Part shown: positions 48,735-61,045 of the stretch, in pieces | Layout: the number at the start of each line of letters is the position of its first letter | How positions within the stretch are numbered: position 1 is the stretch's first letter | DNA from: Casuarius casuarius | Lineage: Eukaryota > Chordata > Aves > Casuariiformes > Casuariidae | Direction: 5' to 3' | DNA: 64,000 nt | NCBI GenBank assembly: GCA_003342895.1 | Contig: PTFA01000011.1 | Coordinates: 5,926,134-5,990,133, forward strand | Program-made: the position numbers and the translations under genes | The notes under the pieces: generated by a model | Seen by the model: the letters and a program-made list of their open reading frames with translations, nothing else | The model's database searches: none | Told to the model about the DNA's origin: nothing

Positions 48735-51700
48735 GTTGTGCTTATTTTTTTTCTTATAAGGTTTCAAAGGAATCAGTAAGCTATACTCTGTGTAAGATAG
48801 GATGAAATAAAAAAATGTAGCCAGACAACGGAGGGTGAATCACTTTGCAAAATTCTCCCTTCCACTGTTTTGAAGGATCTTTGTAATGCAGAAATATGTC
48901 CGCACCTTTTAGGTGTGCATATGCACATCCAAGAGTCAAAAAAAAAGACTCTTCCTCAATTTTCCCTATTCCACGGATTAAAGGTTTTATGATCTGCCAT
49001 CCAGGGATAAGCTTGGGTTCAATAAATATCCAACTAGTCAGCAGTTAACAGCAGTGCTTGTTGCATGGCACAGCATAAATTAGTGGTCTTGAATAAACAG
49101 ATACATTCTTCTTAAAATCCATTTGGAAAAATCCAATAAAAATACTCCAGTTATAAAACAAAATCTCACTTTCTGGTTGTGATTACTATTGATGAGTCTA
49201 ACTACTATAAATCAGACTGATGCCTTATTTAAGATCATAAAATCCAGTCACTTTACATATTGAATGTTAGCAACCTCCCTCTTAATTTCTTATTATAGAT
49301 TAATCCTTTGAGCTCAAGACCAGAAGACAGAAAGAGTAAATATTTACATCTTCACTGCAGCCATGCAGATTGCATAGATGTCAGCCTTGCTCACAGTTCT
49401 TGGGCTGGTCAGGCCTGCTTGTATGATGGGAATCCTCCCTGAACTTGACTTTGGGTTGACTTTGAAGTTTATGAGCCAAAAAGCAGCTAAATTAAGCAGA
49501 ACAAAACAAGCAGCTGACAGCTAAAAAGCATTANACCCAAGTCTATACATTCAATTAATCTGTGGTTTTACCCACTCTTCTGTTTAACTGCTTTATCAAA
49601 ATTTCAACAGAAGTACCATATGACTGAATCTATACTATGCACAGTAATAAGCTAAATATCTGAAATAAATACAAAATAGATACTTCTGCAAAAAAGACAT
49701 AATCATAAAAAAAAATCCCACTCAAAGTCTTGTCATTTTAGTTTACTTTTCATGATATGCCTTTGCTATTTACTGGCATTTTTTAATTTTGTTAATTTAA
49801 TTTCTTTCTTCATAAAATAACACTCATAAAAAGGTAGTAAATTATTCAAGAACTGAAATGTGGAGCAAAAGTAGCAATTAGAAAGGCCTTTAAGGGAAAA
49901 ACATGTAAGAGGCTGGCAGACTATTGTCAATTATTTTGTCTTATTATAATGTTTAATAGGATTCATCAACTGAAGTAACATATGAACCCAAGTAACATGA
50001 AGCCAGTCCAAAGTGTTGTTTCAGCCAGGTCTGCCAGCTTAGCGCTTAATCACTTGGAACAACCCCCTTGTGCCATTTCAACCTCTCAATCAGATTTTCC
50101 ATTTTAAACATTGTTTGAGTTGTACATTGATTGAATAAGAACACATTGGATAGCATACTTCAGAAGCTGGTACAAAGACTACAGAACCTTTTTACTTTCA
50201 GAAGTTTTTTAAAACTTTTATGAATAAGTAAGTTGTCAGTAAAGATGATACCTACTGTAAATGTGCATTTCTAACAGATGCATGCATTACACACATTTCA
50301 CTTCACACAGTTAACTGTATTAACAGCAAAAGGAGTATAACGAAAATGTTAGGTAAGTTTACATAAAATTATCTATAAGCATTTAAGAGTATGCTTATAT
50401 AGAGGAGTGCAAATCAGTCTTGAGTCCCCTAGATATAAATTTACTTTGCTTTTTTTTCCAGAAAGGGCAAAGAATGTCTATGTAGAGTAGGTCATAAATC
50501 CACACAGGGCAGGAGGCGCAGGCAGCCCTACTTCTGCTGCTGTGCTGTCATAGGCAGAGTGAACCTGGTTTCCATGTGTCTGGCTTGCGTCTGCCCACAA
50601 CGAAGACAAAAACGACAGAAAAAAAAATTTTTTTAAGTGGTTCCTGTCCTTCTGCATTTGCTGTAGTAAACGTGTTGTGCTTTAGTCCACACAGAGTTCC
50701 CTGTTGTTGTGGAGAGATTATTTCCTGTAATCAAGCTAACTTTTTAGTCAAAAATATAGCTTAGGTGTGTTAACCACATTGCTGCCTGTAGCATAAATAT
50801 ACAATACATGGAACAATTTCTAAGGATAACATGAAATACCTTAGTACCTTATTTTATTTTAAACCTAAGAAAGAAAAATACCAGCGATTTTTTTTTTTTC
50901 AAGTGTAAAGAAACATTATTCACATTGGCAGAAAATACCAGAGCAGCAGTATGGGAATTTTATATTTCATTAAAGTGCTGCTGGATCATAGTGACTTAAA
51001 GCTCTTCTCCTCCGAGTTAGTGAAACACTGGAGAAAATGCCACTGACTTAAATAATGCAACATCAAATCCTATTTTCTGTTGGGATCATCCATCAAAAAC
51101 CATTGTAATACCTTATAGAAACATTTGTTATTTGTAGTACCTTAGCTGTGGAATATAAGAAACAGGTTCCAAGTTCCATTACCAGTTTTGGGAAAGGAGT
51201 GTGGACAAGTGTTTAGGTCAGCAACCATTTATGTTGAAAAACAGTGCAAATGAAGCTATGAAAGCTGGTTGTTGGATGCAGTTGTGCTGAGGAAGAGATG
51301 ACTGCTCTGTGATGCCCACAACTGCCCTCTCGCATCTCTTGGCTGTGTGCCCTACCTCATAGCTTGCTCCCCCTTTCAGCCACAATTAACAAAGTTAATG
51401 CGATAAGCAGTTGTGCTGACCTGGCTGCTGCTGTGTCAGAGGGTTCAGTAAAATCTGGCAGGAGAACAGAATAAAAGGTGGGGCAAGCCAATGGACAGTA
51501 ACTCTTNCTATCAACATAGCTGTTTTTAGTGACCCTGTTTACCTCTAGAGAAAATAAGCATATATTAACCTATGCTGAACCTATGCCAAAGCTGGACAGG
51601 CAGTAGTAATGAAAACGTAGGCAAGTGTTAACCCAGATCAAATTTTGTTGTACCACAGAGATTTTTGCTAGTGCAGCACAGATGTACATTTGCAAGAAGG

Positions 51701-53390
51701 GCTTGGGATTATCATGGTGAGAGACCTTGCAAAACCTCTCTCTACACTCATTTGTAAAATAAGGGGGTAGGCTGTTGATAATTGTCTTCCTCTTAATTTA
51801 TGGACACATGAAGAGGGAGGTGAAGCTCCAGGCATATATCCAGAGCAAATTGCATGGTATGGCTGCACACTGAAAAGGAGACATTTGAAAAAGTGTGAGA
51901 AAATACTGGAGTAATTCAGAGGCAATCTGCCTGTGCTAGGGCAGAGATGCACCACTTTTTGCATCAGTGTTATCTATTTAAAGGGATTTTATTATGTTCT
52001 TACAGCAATAAATCAGAGAGTTTTCTTTACCACAGGATAACCTATTACTGGAGCCATGCCTGAAGCAAATATACTCTGCTAATAAGGTCTGAAAAGAGTA
52101 GAGCATTTCACAGATGACATTAGAATGGGGTAGACTGTAATCCCAACTACCAGTCCAATCAATGTATATTTAGGTTTAAGAACACTTTGGCTGGTTGAAC
52201 AGGCCTAGCTGCCTGCTAATTTGATGTGATTATATACACTGCACTTGGAGCAGAGATAACTGAAGAGCATGAACTAAAAAATTTGCAGTACACCCATCCA
52301 GATGCTATTTTTTTCCGAGGCATTGTATTTGTACCAGGTCTGGACAGATATTTATGGGGACAGTAAAATATGTCTTTCGACCCAAATGCAGTCCCACTCC
52401 TATTCTCTGAATCATAGAAACACTAGAGCTATTATCAAAAATGATGAGAAATTTTGTCTCATCATTTTGGCAATATTCAGTGATCTGTATGTATTTTAAT
52501 GCAATAGAGATGATTCAAGTATGCTGAGCACTTCATGACTCTANTATTACAAAGAGCATGCAACAACAAAATCTTATTTTCCACAATCTAAATTTAAGCA
52601 CTGACAAAAGTAATGCTTCTTTTAGAAAATCATTTTCTGACAAGTTGTGAAAGCTTGGATGCAGATGTACTATCTGTCCTCTAAAGCCAAGATAAACAAC
52701 AGCACAAGCTTTTTTTGCATGCGTGGTTGATTTTCAAATCATGCCTTGAAACAAAATAATAATTATATGTATCAAGAAACATAGAAAAATGTCCTTAATT
52801 CACATTACTGACTGGAAGACCATTGTTAGTAATTAAATCAGAAGAATAGCAAAAGTTTAAAAAAACCCCTTTGATATATGCTTCACAAAAATTATCATTT
52901 GCACCTACAGTTTGACTTCAGTTTAATTTCCATTACTTAGAACAATACATCATTAGTGTACTCATCAACTTACTATGCCACAGTCTTGTAAGAAGCATTA
53001 GTAGAAGTCAGGATATCATAATATATATTACGGTTAAGGACTAAATAGAAAAACTAGTTTAGATTTTATTAAAAACATCTGTAAATTAAAATAGTGCTGG
53101 GTCAAATCAATACATTTCATTTATCCCATATTAAATGTTGGGTTTAATTTCAAGAGCAAACTATTTCATTTTTAGGCTGCCAATGTTTTAACACTTCCAG
53201 ATTTTTAATTTCCATTAGTACCAAATCTATTTGTCAGATTCCATTTGATTTTGTGACTAGCTCTGATACATCTGAAATGATACTGATCCTTGATTAACAT
53301 AATCATACAGCTATAAAATAGTCACTCCCTGCAGAGTGTTTTTCATTGGTAAAGTAGTAGATTCCTACCTCCTTTGCCATCTAATGGATT

Positions 53391-53401
53391 AAGATGGCGG
53401 G
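53391..53401 (+). promoter_or_regulatory. consensus YY1 binding word
   Basis: AAGATGGCGGG matches the YY1 consensus found just downstream of many vertebrate transcription starts. About 250 bases of somewhat GC-richer sequence follow, with several CpGs, but no clear island, TATA box or frame. It could mark a weak promoter or be a chance word. Confidence 0.2.
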
Positions 53402-54655
53402 ATCAGAGAATGGGTGCAGAAGCACCCGCTTTCGGCCAGGGGAAAGACCAGAAGAGCATTTGAGTCTCCTTAATGCTGTAGTCTGAACTTTCAGCTCCCC
53501 TATCCTGTGCTAGCAGTCGTCTCAGCCAGAGACAAATCAAGATATTTAGAAGTACTTCGGGAAAAAGTCCGTGCATGATCTGAGGAAGAATTTGCCTGCT
53601 CAGCTTTGGAAAAGGGAGCTGAGCAGCTTCTTTGTTTTGTTTCATTTGGATTGCTACAGCTTATGGCCATTCATATACTTAGCATATTTAACAAGAACAA
53701 CAAAAAAAGGTCAAGCAAGCGAATGAAAAATTACCGGGGAAAAAAGTTTGAGAGCTTTTCACTAACATGTACTTTGCTAAGCAATAGGGTGGTTATGAAA
53801 AAAAAAAAAAAGGCAGCGTGGACTATGGGATTTGGATTTGCCTGAATGGCTACAAGAGGAGAACTGCAAAAGAGAAAACCCATTACCTACTCTCACCCCT
53901 TGAAGATGAGTTCAGTGAAGAATTCATTGAAAATTGTAATCATTTTGTGACTGATTTTTTTCTGTCCAAATTTCACTCTTGTTCTGTTAAATAAATTCAG
54001 TGTCCTGACAGACAGGCTTGTAGACTTGTCTTTCAAAACCAGAAGGGTTCAGATTCAAACTCTTAATTGTAATTTGGGTGTGTAATTCATATTTACAGAC
54101 CTCAGTAATCGTAAGCTTATTTATTAACTAAACTCTGGAGGGAAATTTCAATTATTTTCTTGTTTAAATTGTAAGGTGGGCAGATCAGAGAATTACAGGT
54201 TAGGGTAGATCTGATACACTGGCTAAATAATCATATATTAGGTCCTATGCAGTTGGTTTCTTTTGAAATAATGTATAAATTATAATAGTGATAATGACTG
54301 TCTCTAATTTCTAGTATTTTACAAATCTGAAACAAATTGCTCAGATAAATGGTAGCTGAAAAGAGTGAATATTAGTCTACATTATATACTATGTCTTAAG
54401 TTTATTGTAATTGCAAATACTTGAGAAAAATTAGGAGGAAATACCTGTGTGTTACACATAGGCCTGTACTGAGATATATCAAGACAAAAATACAGAGACC
54501 CAAACCAGCTTGAGAACCAGGATTATCTAGGTTGCAAAATTCACTTGGAAAGCTGGGCAAGTGAGTTGTAACTAGGCAATGGGCAGATGTAGCCTCAATG
54601 TAGGGAAGTGAAAGCTGTGAAAGTGTGGCCATATCAAGTGACACAATCTCTACAG

Positions 54656-54740
54656 CCTTTGGCCACTTCGATTTATCCATCAATCGCCGTACTCAAAGGA
54701 GGTACTTTAAGCGAGTTCTGTGACTGGTCCTGCAGCATGG
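54656..54740 (+). CDS. candidate internal exon, 85 bases, plus strand
   Basis: The acceptor ACACAATCTCTACAG ends at 54655 and a strong donor (CAGCATGG/GTAAGTGC) follows at 54741. One frame is open for 28 codons plus one base (PLATSIYPSIAVLKGG... ending WSCSM); the other two frames contain stops. Several CpGs survive in these 85 bases although the surroundings are CpG-poor. About 280 bases downstream is another open stretch (55007-55237, LNYSQEETLIKYICHANN...) bounded by an AG and followed by a GTAATT donor at 55085, but its phase does not fit this exon. The product is not recognised. Confidence 0.16.
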
Positions 54741-55006
54741 GTAAGTGCTAAATCTTGCTATTTATAAAAACTTTAGCTTTAAGTAGGTCTCTTGATTTAA
54801 CTGAGTCATTTATAAAAGTACGTGTATGTGAAATTTCTATGAATGATATTAAATAGATAAAGGAAGAAGTCATACAAGGAGGGGACATGAGAAGTGTTTT
54901 GTTTTTGACATAAACAATAATTGATTAAGTTTCTCAGCTTCTGCTTCGAGAAATTCTGATGTATTCCACTTAAGATTACTAGTTAGCTCTCATTTCCTTT
55001 CAACTT

Positions 55007-55237
55007 TTGCCTCTGGGTAGGCTCAACTATTCCCAGGAAGAAACACTGATCAAGTACATTTGTCATGCGAACAACTATAATAAGGTAATTTATCATAGTC
55101 TGTCAGAGTTTTATTCCAGGAAGACTGCTGCATTTTTATCCTTACTTAAAAATCTGCTGTCACTCCTGCTGAAAATTTTGGTAGACACTTTGGACGTGTT
55201 TAAAAGCCCTTCCAAACTGATAGTGGCAGATAATTAA
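55007..55237 (+). CDS. 76-codon open frame, doubtful
   Basis: An ATG-to-TAA frame encodes a Leu-rich peptide with a hydrophobic central run (AAFLSLLKNLLSLLLKIL) that could form one membrane segment or an amphipathic helix. A usable acceptor (CCTCTGGGTAG) ends at 55020 and a donor (AATAAG/GTAATT) lies at 55085, so a 64-base exon inside the frame is also possible. Frames of this length are expected by chance in 64 kb of two-stranded sequence. No family is recognised. Confidence 0.08.
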   Translation: MPLGRLNYSQEETLIKYICHANNYNKVIYHSLSEFYSRKTAAFLSLLKNLLSLLLKILVDTLDVFKSPSKLIVADN

Positions 55238-55239
55238 GT

Positions 55240-58200
55240 TATCAGCTATCAAAGTCTTTTTTCACTCTCAGCAGTGTTTATGACACCATGAACCTTTCTG
55301 GCTGGTTTAATTTGACCAGTTCAGGGTGTGCGATCCCTTGTTCCTTCCCTTTTCCCTTCTTAATAGTAGCCAATGACCAATGTAATTCACGACGACAAAT
55401 GAAGCCCTTCTGAAGAGTTTATAACTGAGCAATTTTGTTTTCTTTACAAGGCCTGAAATCAACCACATCCCTCAATCCATTCTCCAGCACCGCAGTAACA
55501 ACACGGTTACTTGAAGGCCAGGCAAGGTACCTTTCAGTTTTCCAAAAAGAACAAAAATAAACCAACTCTGACTCAAAGTTGTGTGTGGGTGAAGGTGAGG
55601 AGTTATTTAGGCTGTCAGTGACACTTAGCTTTTTGTATATTCTTCAATCCCAGTTGCAAGCTTTGCACTTCGCCAGCATGTTGGATGCAAAATTTCATGT
55701 ATTCTTCCTCTACTTTCTCTTACATAATATTCTGTGGATATAAATATTCTCTTTCGCTTCCTAAAGATTTCTGCTTTTTGTTCACAAAAAAATAGGGCAT
55801 GCGGTTTTAGCACTGGTGAGCACTCTTACAAATGGAAATGCACTGAAGGAAAAAATGTTGTGAAAGAAGCAGGATGTACTTCCATCTTCTACAGTAGCAT
55901 TAACAATAGCAAGGAGAAAATGAACTCAATCTTGCAGACTTATTGCTTCACATAAAAAACACAAACAGGGTGTAATTTTAATCCCTATACCTCTTCCATC
56001 ACCACCTTTTATCTATAGCTTTTCAATATAGCAACNCGAGTCTAATGACAAAGCGATCTTAAAAAGCTACAATCAATCTCCACTTCAGTCACAGCTGCCA
56101 AAAAGGCAGGGAGAGATGTTAGAGCTGATAAGTAAAATTAAAAGTAATGTCAGTTAAACCTACTGGTGGATATATGTGGTAGATTGCTAGCAATGCCATG
56201 CAGTCTGTTCGTAATTGGTTTATTAACAGTATTTCATTTATGAAAGAAAAAAACAGAATGCCACAAGCTTATTCTGAAGCACAGCTTCATCAGCATCAGA
56301 AGATAAATGAGCACTGACCAGTCCTAAAACTGTGGAAAACGGAAGGAGTCCTAATAGCTGTAGGTGGAGGAAAGACTGTTCTTAATGCTTGCTTGACCCG
56401 CACTAGGAGGTGCTATGTAGGTCTTAGGTGAAAATGGCACATAAAACAACCAAGAATCCTGGGGTGCAGGAAGCCAAGTCAGTAATATTTCTGTCTGCAA
56501 AATAGCTTGTCTCAAAGTTTAGTTTGTAGCTGTCTCGTAGGAAAAAGGAAGAACAAAAACATGAGAGAAATAGACTCCTACGCTCAAAAATTCTTAAATG
56601 TGTGCAATTAAGAACATTTGAAAAAGTAAAAATTTTGCTTGGATTTGGAGTTTAAAAGTTTGGCCACTGAGAAGATTTGAGGAAAAGGAGATTCAGGGAC
56701 TAAAGTAAACTGTTTTTAAAAACAATCTCCAAGTAGTACCATGCTTAGTCCTTGTTCCTAGTCTTTTTATCTAAATCACGCACAAGGGCAATTCTAACCA
56801 TGGCTAAAAGGTTACAGAGACAGGATTTCCATGAAGATCCCTAAGCAATTACACATCAAAGAACTCAGCTCAAAGCAATACTATTAATTTCAATTCAATA
56901 TAAAACATGATTACACCATCCCGCATTTTCAGCTTGAGGGAAAAAACCTTTCACTTTTTACCTCAGAAAGGTGGCAGAACTTAATATTTCTTGACTTATT
57001 CGATTTCCTTTCCCTCAAGCAGTGTTAAAAGGGTGAGAACAACCCAAGGAGGGCTTTTCCTGGGGATCCCTCTGCTCGAGCAGAATCCAGCTGGGATGGC
57101 TCTGCACCATCAGCAGATGCAGACCCAGTGTGATGAGGTGCTCTCCTACCCTTACCTTCACCAAACGCTGCCTCTGGCCCCACAGCGAGTATGAGAGAGT
57201 ATGCTTATGTCCAGTGTATATGTTGCATGAATAACTTAAGAACAGTACTGTGACTGTCCAGCTCTCTCTGTAAGTTTTCCTCCTCCACTGCCTATGTTCT
57301 CCTAGCATAAATGCCACAACTCAGATCTTTACCTACTCCCCACCCCCTGGCAGATCTGCCAAGCTGGTAGATGTTTGAAAAATCTTTGCTGTAAATCGCT
57401 TACCCTCTGGTTTCACCTTCTCCCCATCCCATGACCTAGTGCACTGATATACTGCTCTCCCCAGGGACACTCACTGAGCGAGGAAAAAGTTCAGAGGAGC
57501 AAATAAAAGCAGCCCCTGCAATAGCTAAGTGTAAATGGCCTTAACCCAGTATATCCATTTAAAATTGACAGGGCCACTCATTTTCAATTCAGAGTTTTTC
57601 TTTTTTTTTTTCTTTTTAATAATCTTGTTGCCCTTAACAGTCAGAAGTAGCCTGAGCTCCAGGCATTGTGAAGAAACAGAATCAGTAATTTGGGGAAAGG
57701 ATTTTAAAAGGTTCAAAGAAGAGCTGAGTGTTCATATTCCACTTGAAGACAATATCTTATTCTAATTTATTCATATTCTGAATAGCAAACCTAATGTCTA
57801 CTATGCTGTAATTATGTAGTATTAGGAAAAGCCTTATTAGTCATATGGCTGTTATGAGCATTTGCCAAGAGTTTAATGAAAGCAAAACTGCTGGAATACC
57901 TACAATGAATCAGAATTGCAAAGAATCCAAATTTATGTTTTCAAATAATAGTAATTTTTGGTGTAAAAGCCATATCAACTATACAACACAGTCAAGTGTA
58001 GTTCTTATTGCCAAAGGGACTTGGGGACCACAGCAACAAATTTCAGGACACTGGATTTTAAACTGGAGACATTTTTGTCTCAAAACAATCATTCCATCCA
58101 GGGAGTTATAAAGACAGCCTAAACAATGTGAGGCCATAAAATGTTTGACCTCTCTCCCACAAACCAATAAATCAGGGTGCCAAAGAAGCACAACAGTATC

Positions 58201-58690
58201 AGACTGATGAAACGATGAGGCTGATGAGGAGGACTCTGAATACAAGTAGGAAACATTTCATTTCAGATTTCCAGGGGGAAATCTATCTGTAGCGGATAGA
58301 CTGAATTTCTTCTCAACATTTCTCTGTGTGTGGCCTTCATTAGTTTTAATTATTCCTGACATTTTGTCTATCACACTGGATCCTCAGAGAAAAGGAATGA
58401 GTCTCCTCATGTGAAAGGTGAAAAGAACGAAGATCATATTAAGATGCCAGAAATAATTAAACCACATGATCTTACTAACTGTAAAACCCATAAAGGATAC
58501 CATTAAACCTCTTACGACTACCAATGTCACTACAGAAATCTCCTCATTAGCTATAAAAGCCAAATAGCAGCATCTTAATTCTGGAATTTCAATTTCGTTG
58601 GTTGATTGTGTATGCTTGTTCCAGATTTAATATCAGCAATTTTCAATCGTCTGATAATAATGAGTATGTCCGTAATAGACAATTAATGAG
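55240..58690. other. AT-rich non-genic sequence with one GC-richer patch
   Basis: At 57020-57190 a GC-richer patch is open in two opposite frames with no signature motif. An interrupted T run lies at 57600-57616. An 88-codon plus-strand frame at 57845-58111 shows no domain. Confidence 0.5.
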
Positions 58691-58700
58691 GGTTACTTAC

Positions 58701-58786
58701 CTGAGTAGCTGAGCCCAGTCATCTCTTAACTGTTTCTTTTTGAGTGGTTGGGAAAGTAGTTTGTTAAAGATATCTTTAACCTTTTC
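58701..58786 (-). CDS. candidate internal exon, 86 bases, minus strand
   Basis: The minus-strand donor is essentially perfect (CTACTCAG/GTAAGTAAC). The acceptor (ATATGACCTTCAG, AG at 58787-58788) is moderate. One frame is open through all 86 bases: 28 codons beginning EKVKDIFNKLLSQPLKKK and ending in a DDWAQLL segment, plus two leftover bases. Hydrophobic residues repeat every three to four positions, as in an amphipathic helix. The gene is not recognised. It could be an exon of a minus-strand gene crossing the window, together with the 31.5 kb candidate and the recursive-type site at 21.63 kb, but the phases cannot be connected from sequence alone. Confidence 0.2.
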
Positions 58787-59112
58787 CTGAAGGTCATATT
58801 TGTACTGTAATAAGACTTACTCAGCTTTTTAGAAAGACTATACCAATCAGTTCAAATCAAAAGCTTTGGAAAGTACAAATTACATTCTCTCTCTTCCCAG
58901 CTTACTGGCAGAAACACTGTGTGATAGTCTCAAGAAAAATTAAGCAAAGAAGTCTAACACTCTGTATTTCCTTATCTTAATAGAATTTTACAACAGCAAT
59001 GAATGCTTCAAAAATACTACTAAGGAGAAAAGCTAATTGGTAGAAGATTATAAATTATATTTCTATATTCAGCAAAATAAGTACAAGATAATTTATTATT
59101 TTATTCAAAGCT

Positions 59113-59130
59113 ATAACTCAGTGGGTAGAG
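59113..59130 (+). tRNA. isolated tRNA A-box-like word (not a full tRNA)
   Basis: TAACTCAGTGGGTAGAGG matches the D-arm/A-box consensus (compare TRGCTCAGTGG-TAGAGC), but there is no T-arm B-box (GGTTCGAATCC type) within the next 60 bases and no acceptor stem pairs. At most this is the head of a decayed tRNA pseudogene or tRNA-derived SINE. Confidence 0.1.
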
Positions 59131-59469
59131 GCAGAATATTGCAAAAATAATTTAAAATACTTNTCCTNCAAGAAATACTGTTTTATGAAATATTAAAATA
59201 TCAAAGCAGTTCATAACAAACACTGATACATTAAAATAGTGAATTTTCTCCTTATTCCTATGTGCACTTACTAAGCAATGTTGTGGAAACACACACCACA
59301 TATAAATGCATAGTAGTATAAAATAAGCTAATATATATTGCCTTCAAATTTCTACTTGGTCTGTGAACTGAATTCTCTCTCTCTCCAGTGCAGTTCCACT
59401 GACAATCCTCGTTCAACACCTCCCTTCTAAAGTGTAAATAAAGGTACATAAACACAGGGCTAAATGTAA

Positions 59470-59500
59470 CCATTTGAGTAGTCCCACTGACTTTGGTGAG
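59470..59500. mobile_element. possible remnant of a palindromic sauropsid repeat
   Basis: TTTGAGTAGTCCCACTGACT resembles one arm of a hairpin-type repeat common in turtle and crocodilian DNA, whose core reads approximately 'agtcccattgacttcaatggg'. The complementary arm is not intact here. Identification rests on memory of the motif. Confidence 0.18.
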
Positions 59501-59559
59501 GATAAGGAAGCTCTTGTCTCAAGTAACACGGGATGGAAATTTCTGAAAAGTTACGGAAA

Positions 59560-59790
59560 TCTGTTGTCCCCTGCAGTGCCCGTACTTGTGGGCTTGTCCC
59601 CAGAGCTTCAGCTGGCTGCTGTGATCCCAGCAAGGACTGGCTGGAGCCACCCCAGCATTATAATCAAAAGTACGTAAACACGGCAGCTCCCTTAGGGGAG
59701 GCTGGGACCAGTCCTTTGCCCAGTGACCCCCGTTCTGGGCAGGGCAGGGGCTGTGCGGGACCNCGCACAGGGCTGGGGGTACCTGCTAGA
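59560..59790. other. GC-rich patch, no supported gene
   Basis: A 230-base GC-rich island in AT-rich DNA with few CpGs, containing GGGCAGGGCAGGGGCTGTGC and one unresolved base. Overlapping frames in two phases are open. It lies just right of the palindromic-repeat remnant at 59.48 kb, so both may belong to one insertion. Confidence 0.35.
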
Positions 59791-60000
59791 AATCATTATG
59801 ACAGAGGTAGGAGCTAGCCTGTTTCCAAAGGGGTTAGTAACATTACAGATTAAGTCGATTGTATCAATTTTAATTGATCAGTCTGATTACTTCAGTCTTG
59901 ATCCAGACATGATAAGAGAGNGGCAAGAAATAAAATATTATTGTAAATACCACGCTATTTCTACATGAAAAAAGCCCTCAGAACCCAGCGCTGAGTTAAT

Positions 60001-60320
60001 TCTTGGTGCTCTTTTAATATTCATGAGCTCCTTCAGTGCTACTCCCACCATTTTTTGTATCAGAAGAATATATCGAACAAATTAAATTGTTATATTTCTC
60101 CTGGGGCCTCCAGTTACACCATGTATTATAAAGAGGTTATTATGTTGCTGCTTTGTTATTGCCAAACTCTGTATTAAAATTAGATATTATTTTGACATAT
60201 GTTTTCATAATTATTTGTTACAATGAATTAAAATAACAGATACTAAAATACCGGCAGCAGCACAGTGGTAACTTCATGTGCTAATTGTGACTGCAGTTCT
60301 CTCTCTGTTACTTAGCACTG
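60001..60320. promoter_or_regulatory. possible conserved enhancer-like block
   Basis: A dense run of homeodomain-type words (TTAAT, TAATTATT, ATTAAA), the word TAATATTCATGAGCTCC and an absence of simple repeats and Ns give the texture of vertebrate conserved non-coding elements. No frame. Conservation cannot be seen from one sequence. Confidence 0.15.
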
Positions 60321-60969
60321 TAGTATATACATGTATAAGATAAATTTTATTCTAGCTGGCAGATATCAAAGACAACTTGTGGTCAAATTTGGATGACAAA
60401 TTCATGTGATGCAGACAAATGTGAAATAGATCTCAGAGATACTTGATGTCATCCTGTCTATTCCTTTATTCGCTGAAGTCATGAGCAGACGCTTGACCTA
60501 AATGCTTAAATATAGTATAATCACTTAGCCAATACTGGAAACAGCTTACAGAAGTATATAGAGGTTCCATAACTATGGAAATGAAAAAAAAATAATAATA
60601 ATTCAGAGGAATTATTTGGAAAATTTTCAGGTAGAGGACCAGGAGACTCATTTTATTACCAAAGTAGAAATGCACGAAAGGCTAAGATCCATGGAAATAT
60701 CTCTAACCATGAAAAAAGCACCATGTATTTTTGCCAGACAACTTCAGTAGGAGAGCCAAACTCAGAACCACATGATCTTACTTTAGCACGTAAGCACAAA
60801 GATATTAAATTTATACTGAAATGCATTTGTTTCCTTCCACTAATCTTCAGAAACAATTAAAAAGTTATATATACAGAAATAAAAGATCTGCAAAAAGGTC
60901 ATTTAGAATATCTTTGATATCACATCTATTAATCACTACAATCCTCATCAGATAGTCTCCAGGACAATC

Positions 60970-61045
60970 ACAGGCCCTGATTCTGCAAAATTTTCCTTTC
61001 AAGACGTTTGCTGAAGCCAAACAGAAAATCTTACTCCTGCTCTAC
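60970..61045. mobile_element. possible old interspersed repeat
   Basis: AGGCCCTGATTCTGCAAAAT and, 60 bases later, CTTACTCCTGCTC recall words of another old sauropsid interspersed repeat ('ggccctgatcctgcaaa'). Weak and from memory. Confidence 0.15.

Larger units (their letters stand above)
46420..53380. other. AT-rich non-genic sequence right of the CpG block
   Basis: Microsatellite at 48.7 kb and an enhancer-like block at 48.1 kb. Frames are short. Nothing shows a transcript leaving the CpG block in this direction. Confidence 0.55.

Noticed and set aside
59113..59130. Functional tRNA gene
   Set aside because: Only the A-box half is present; no T-arm, no anticodon stem, no acceptor pairing.
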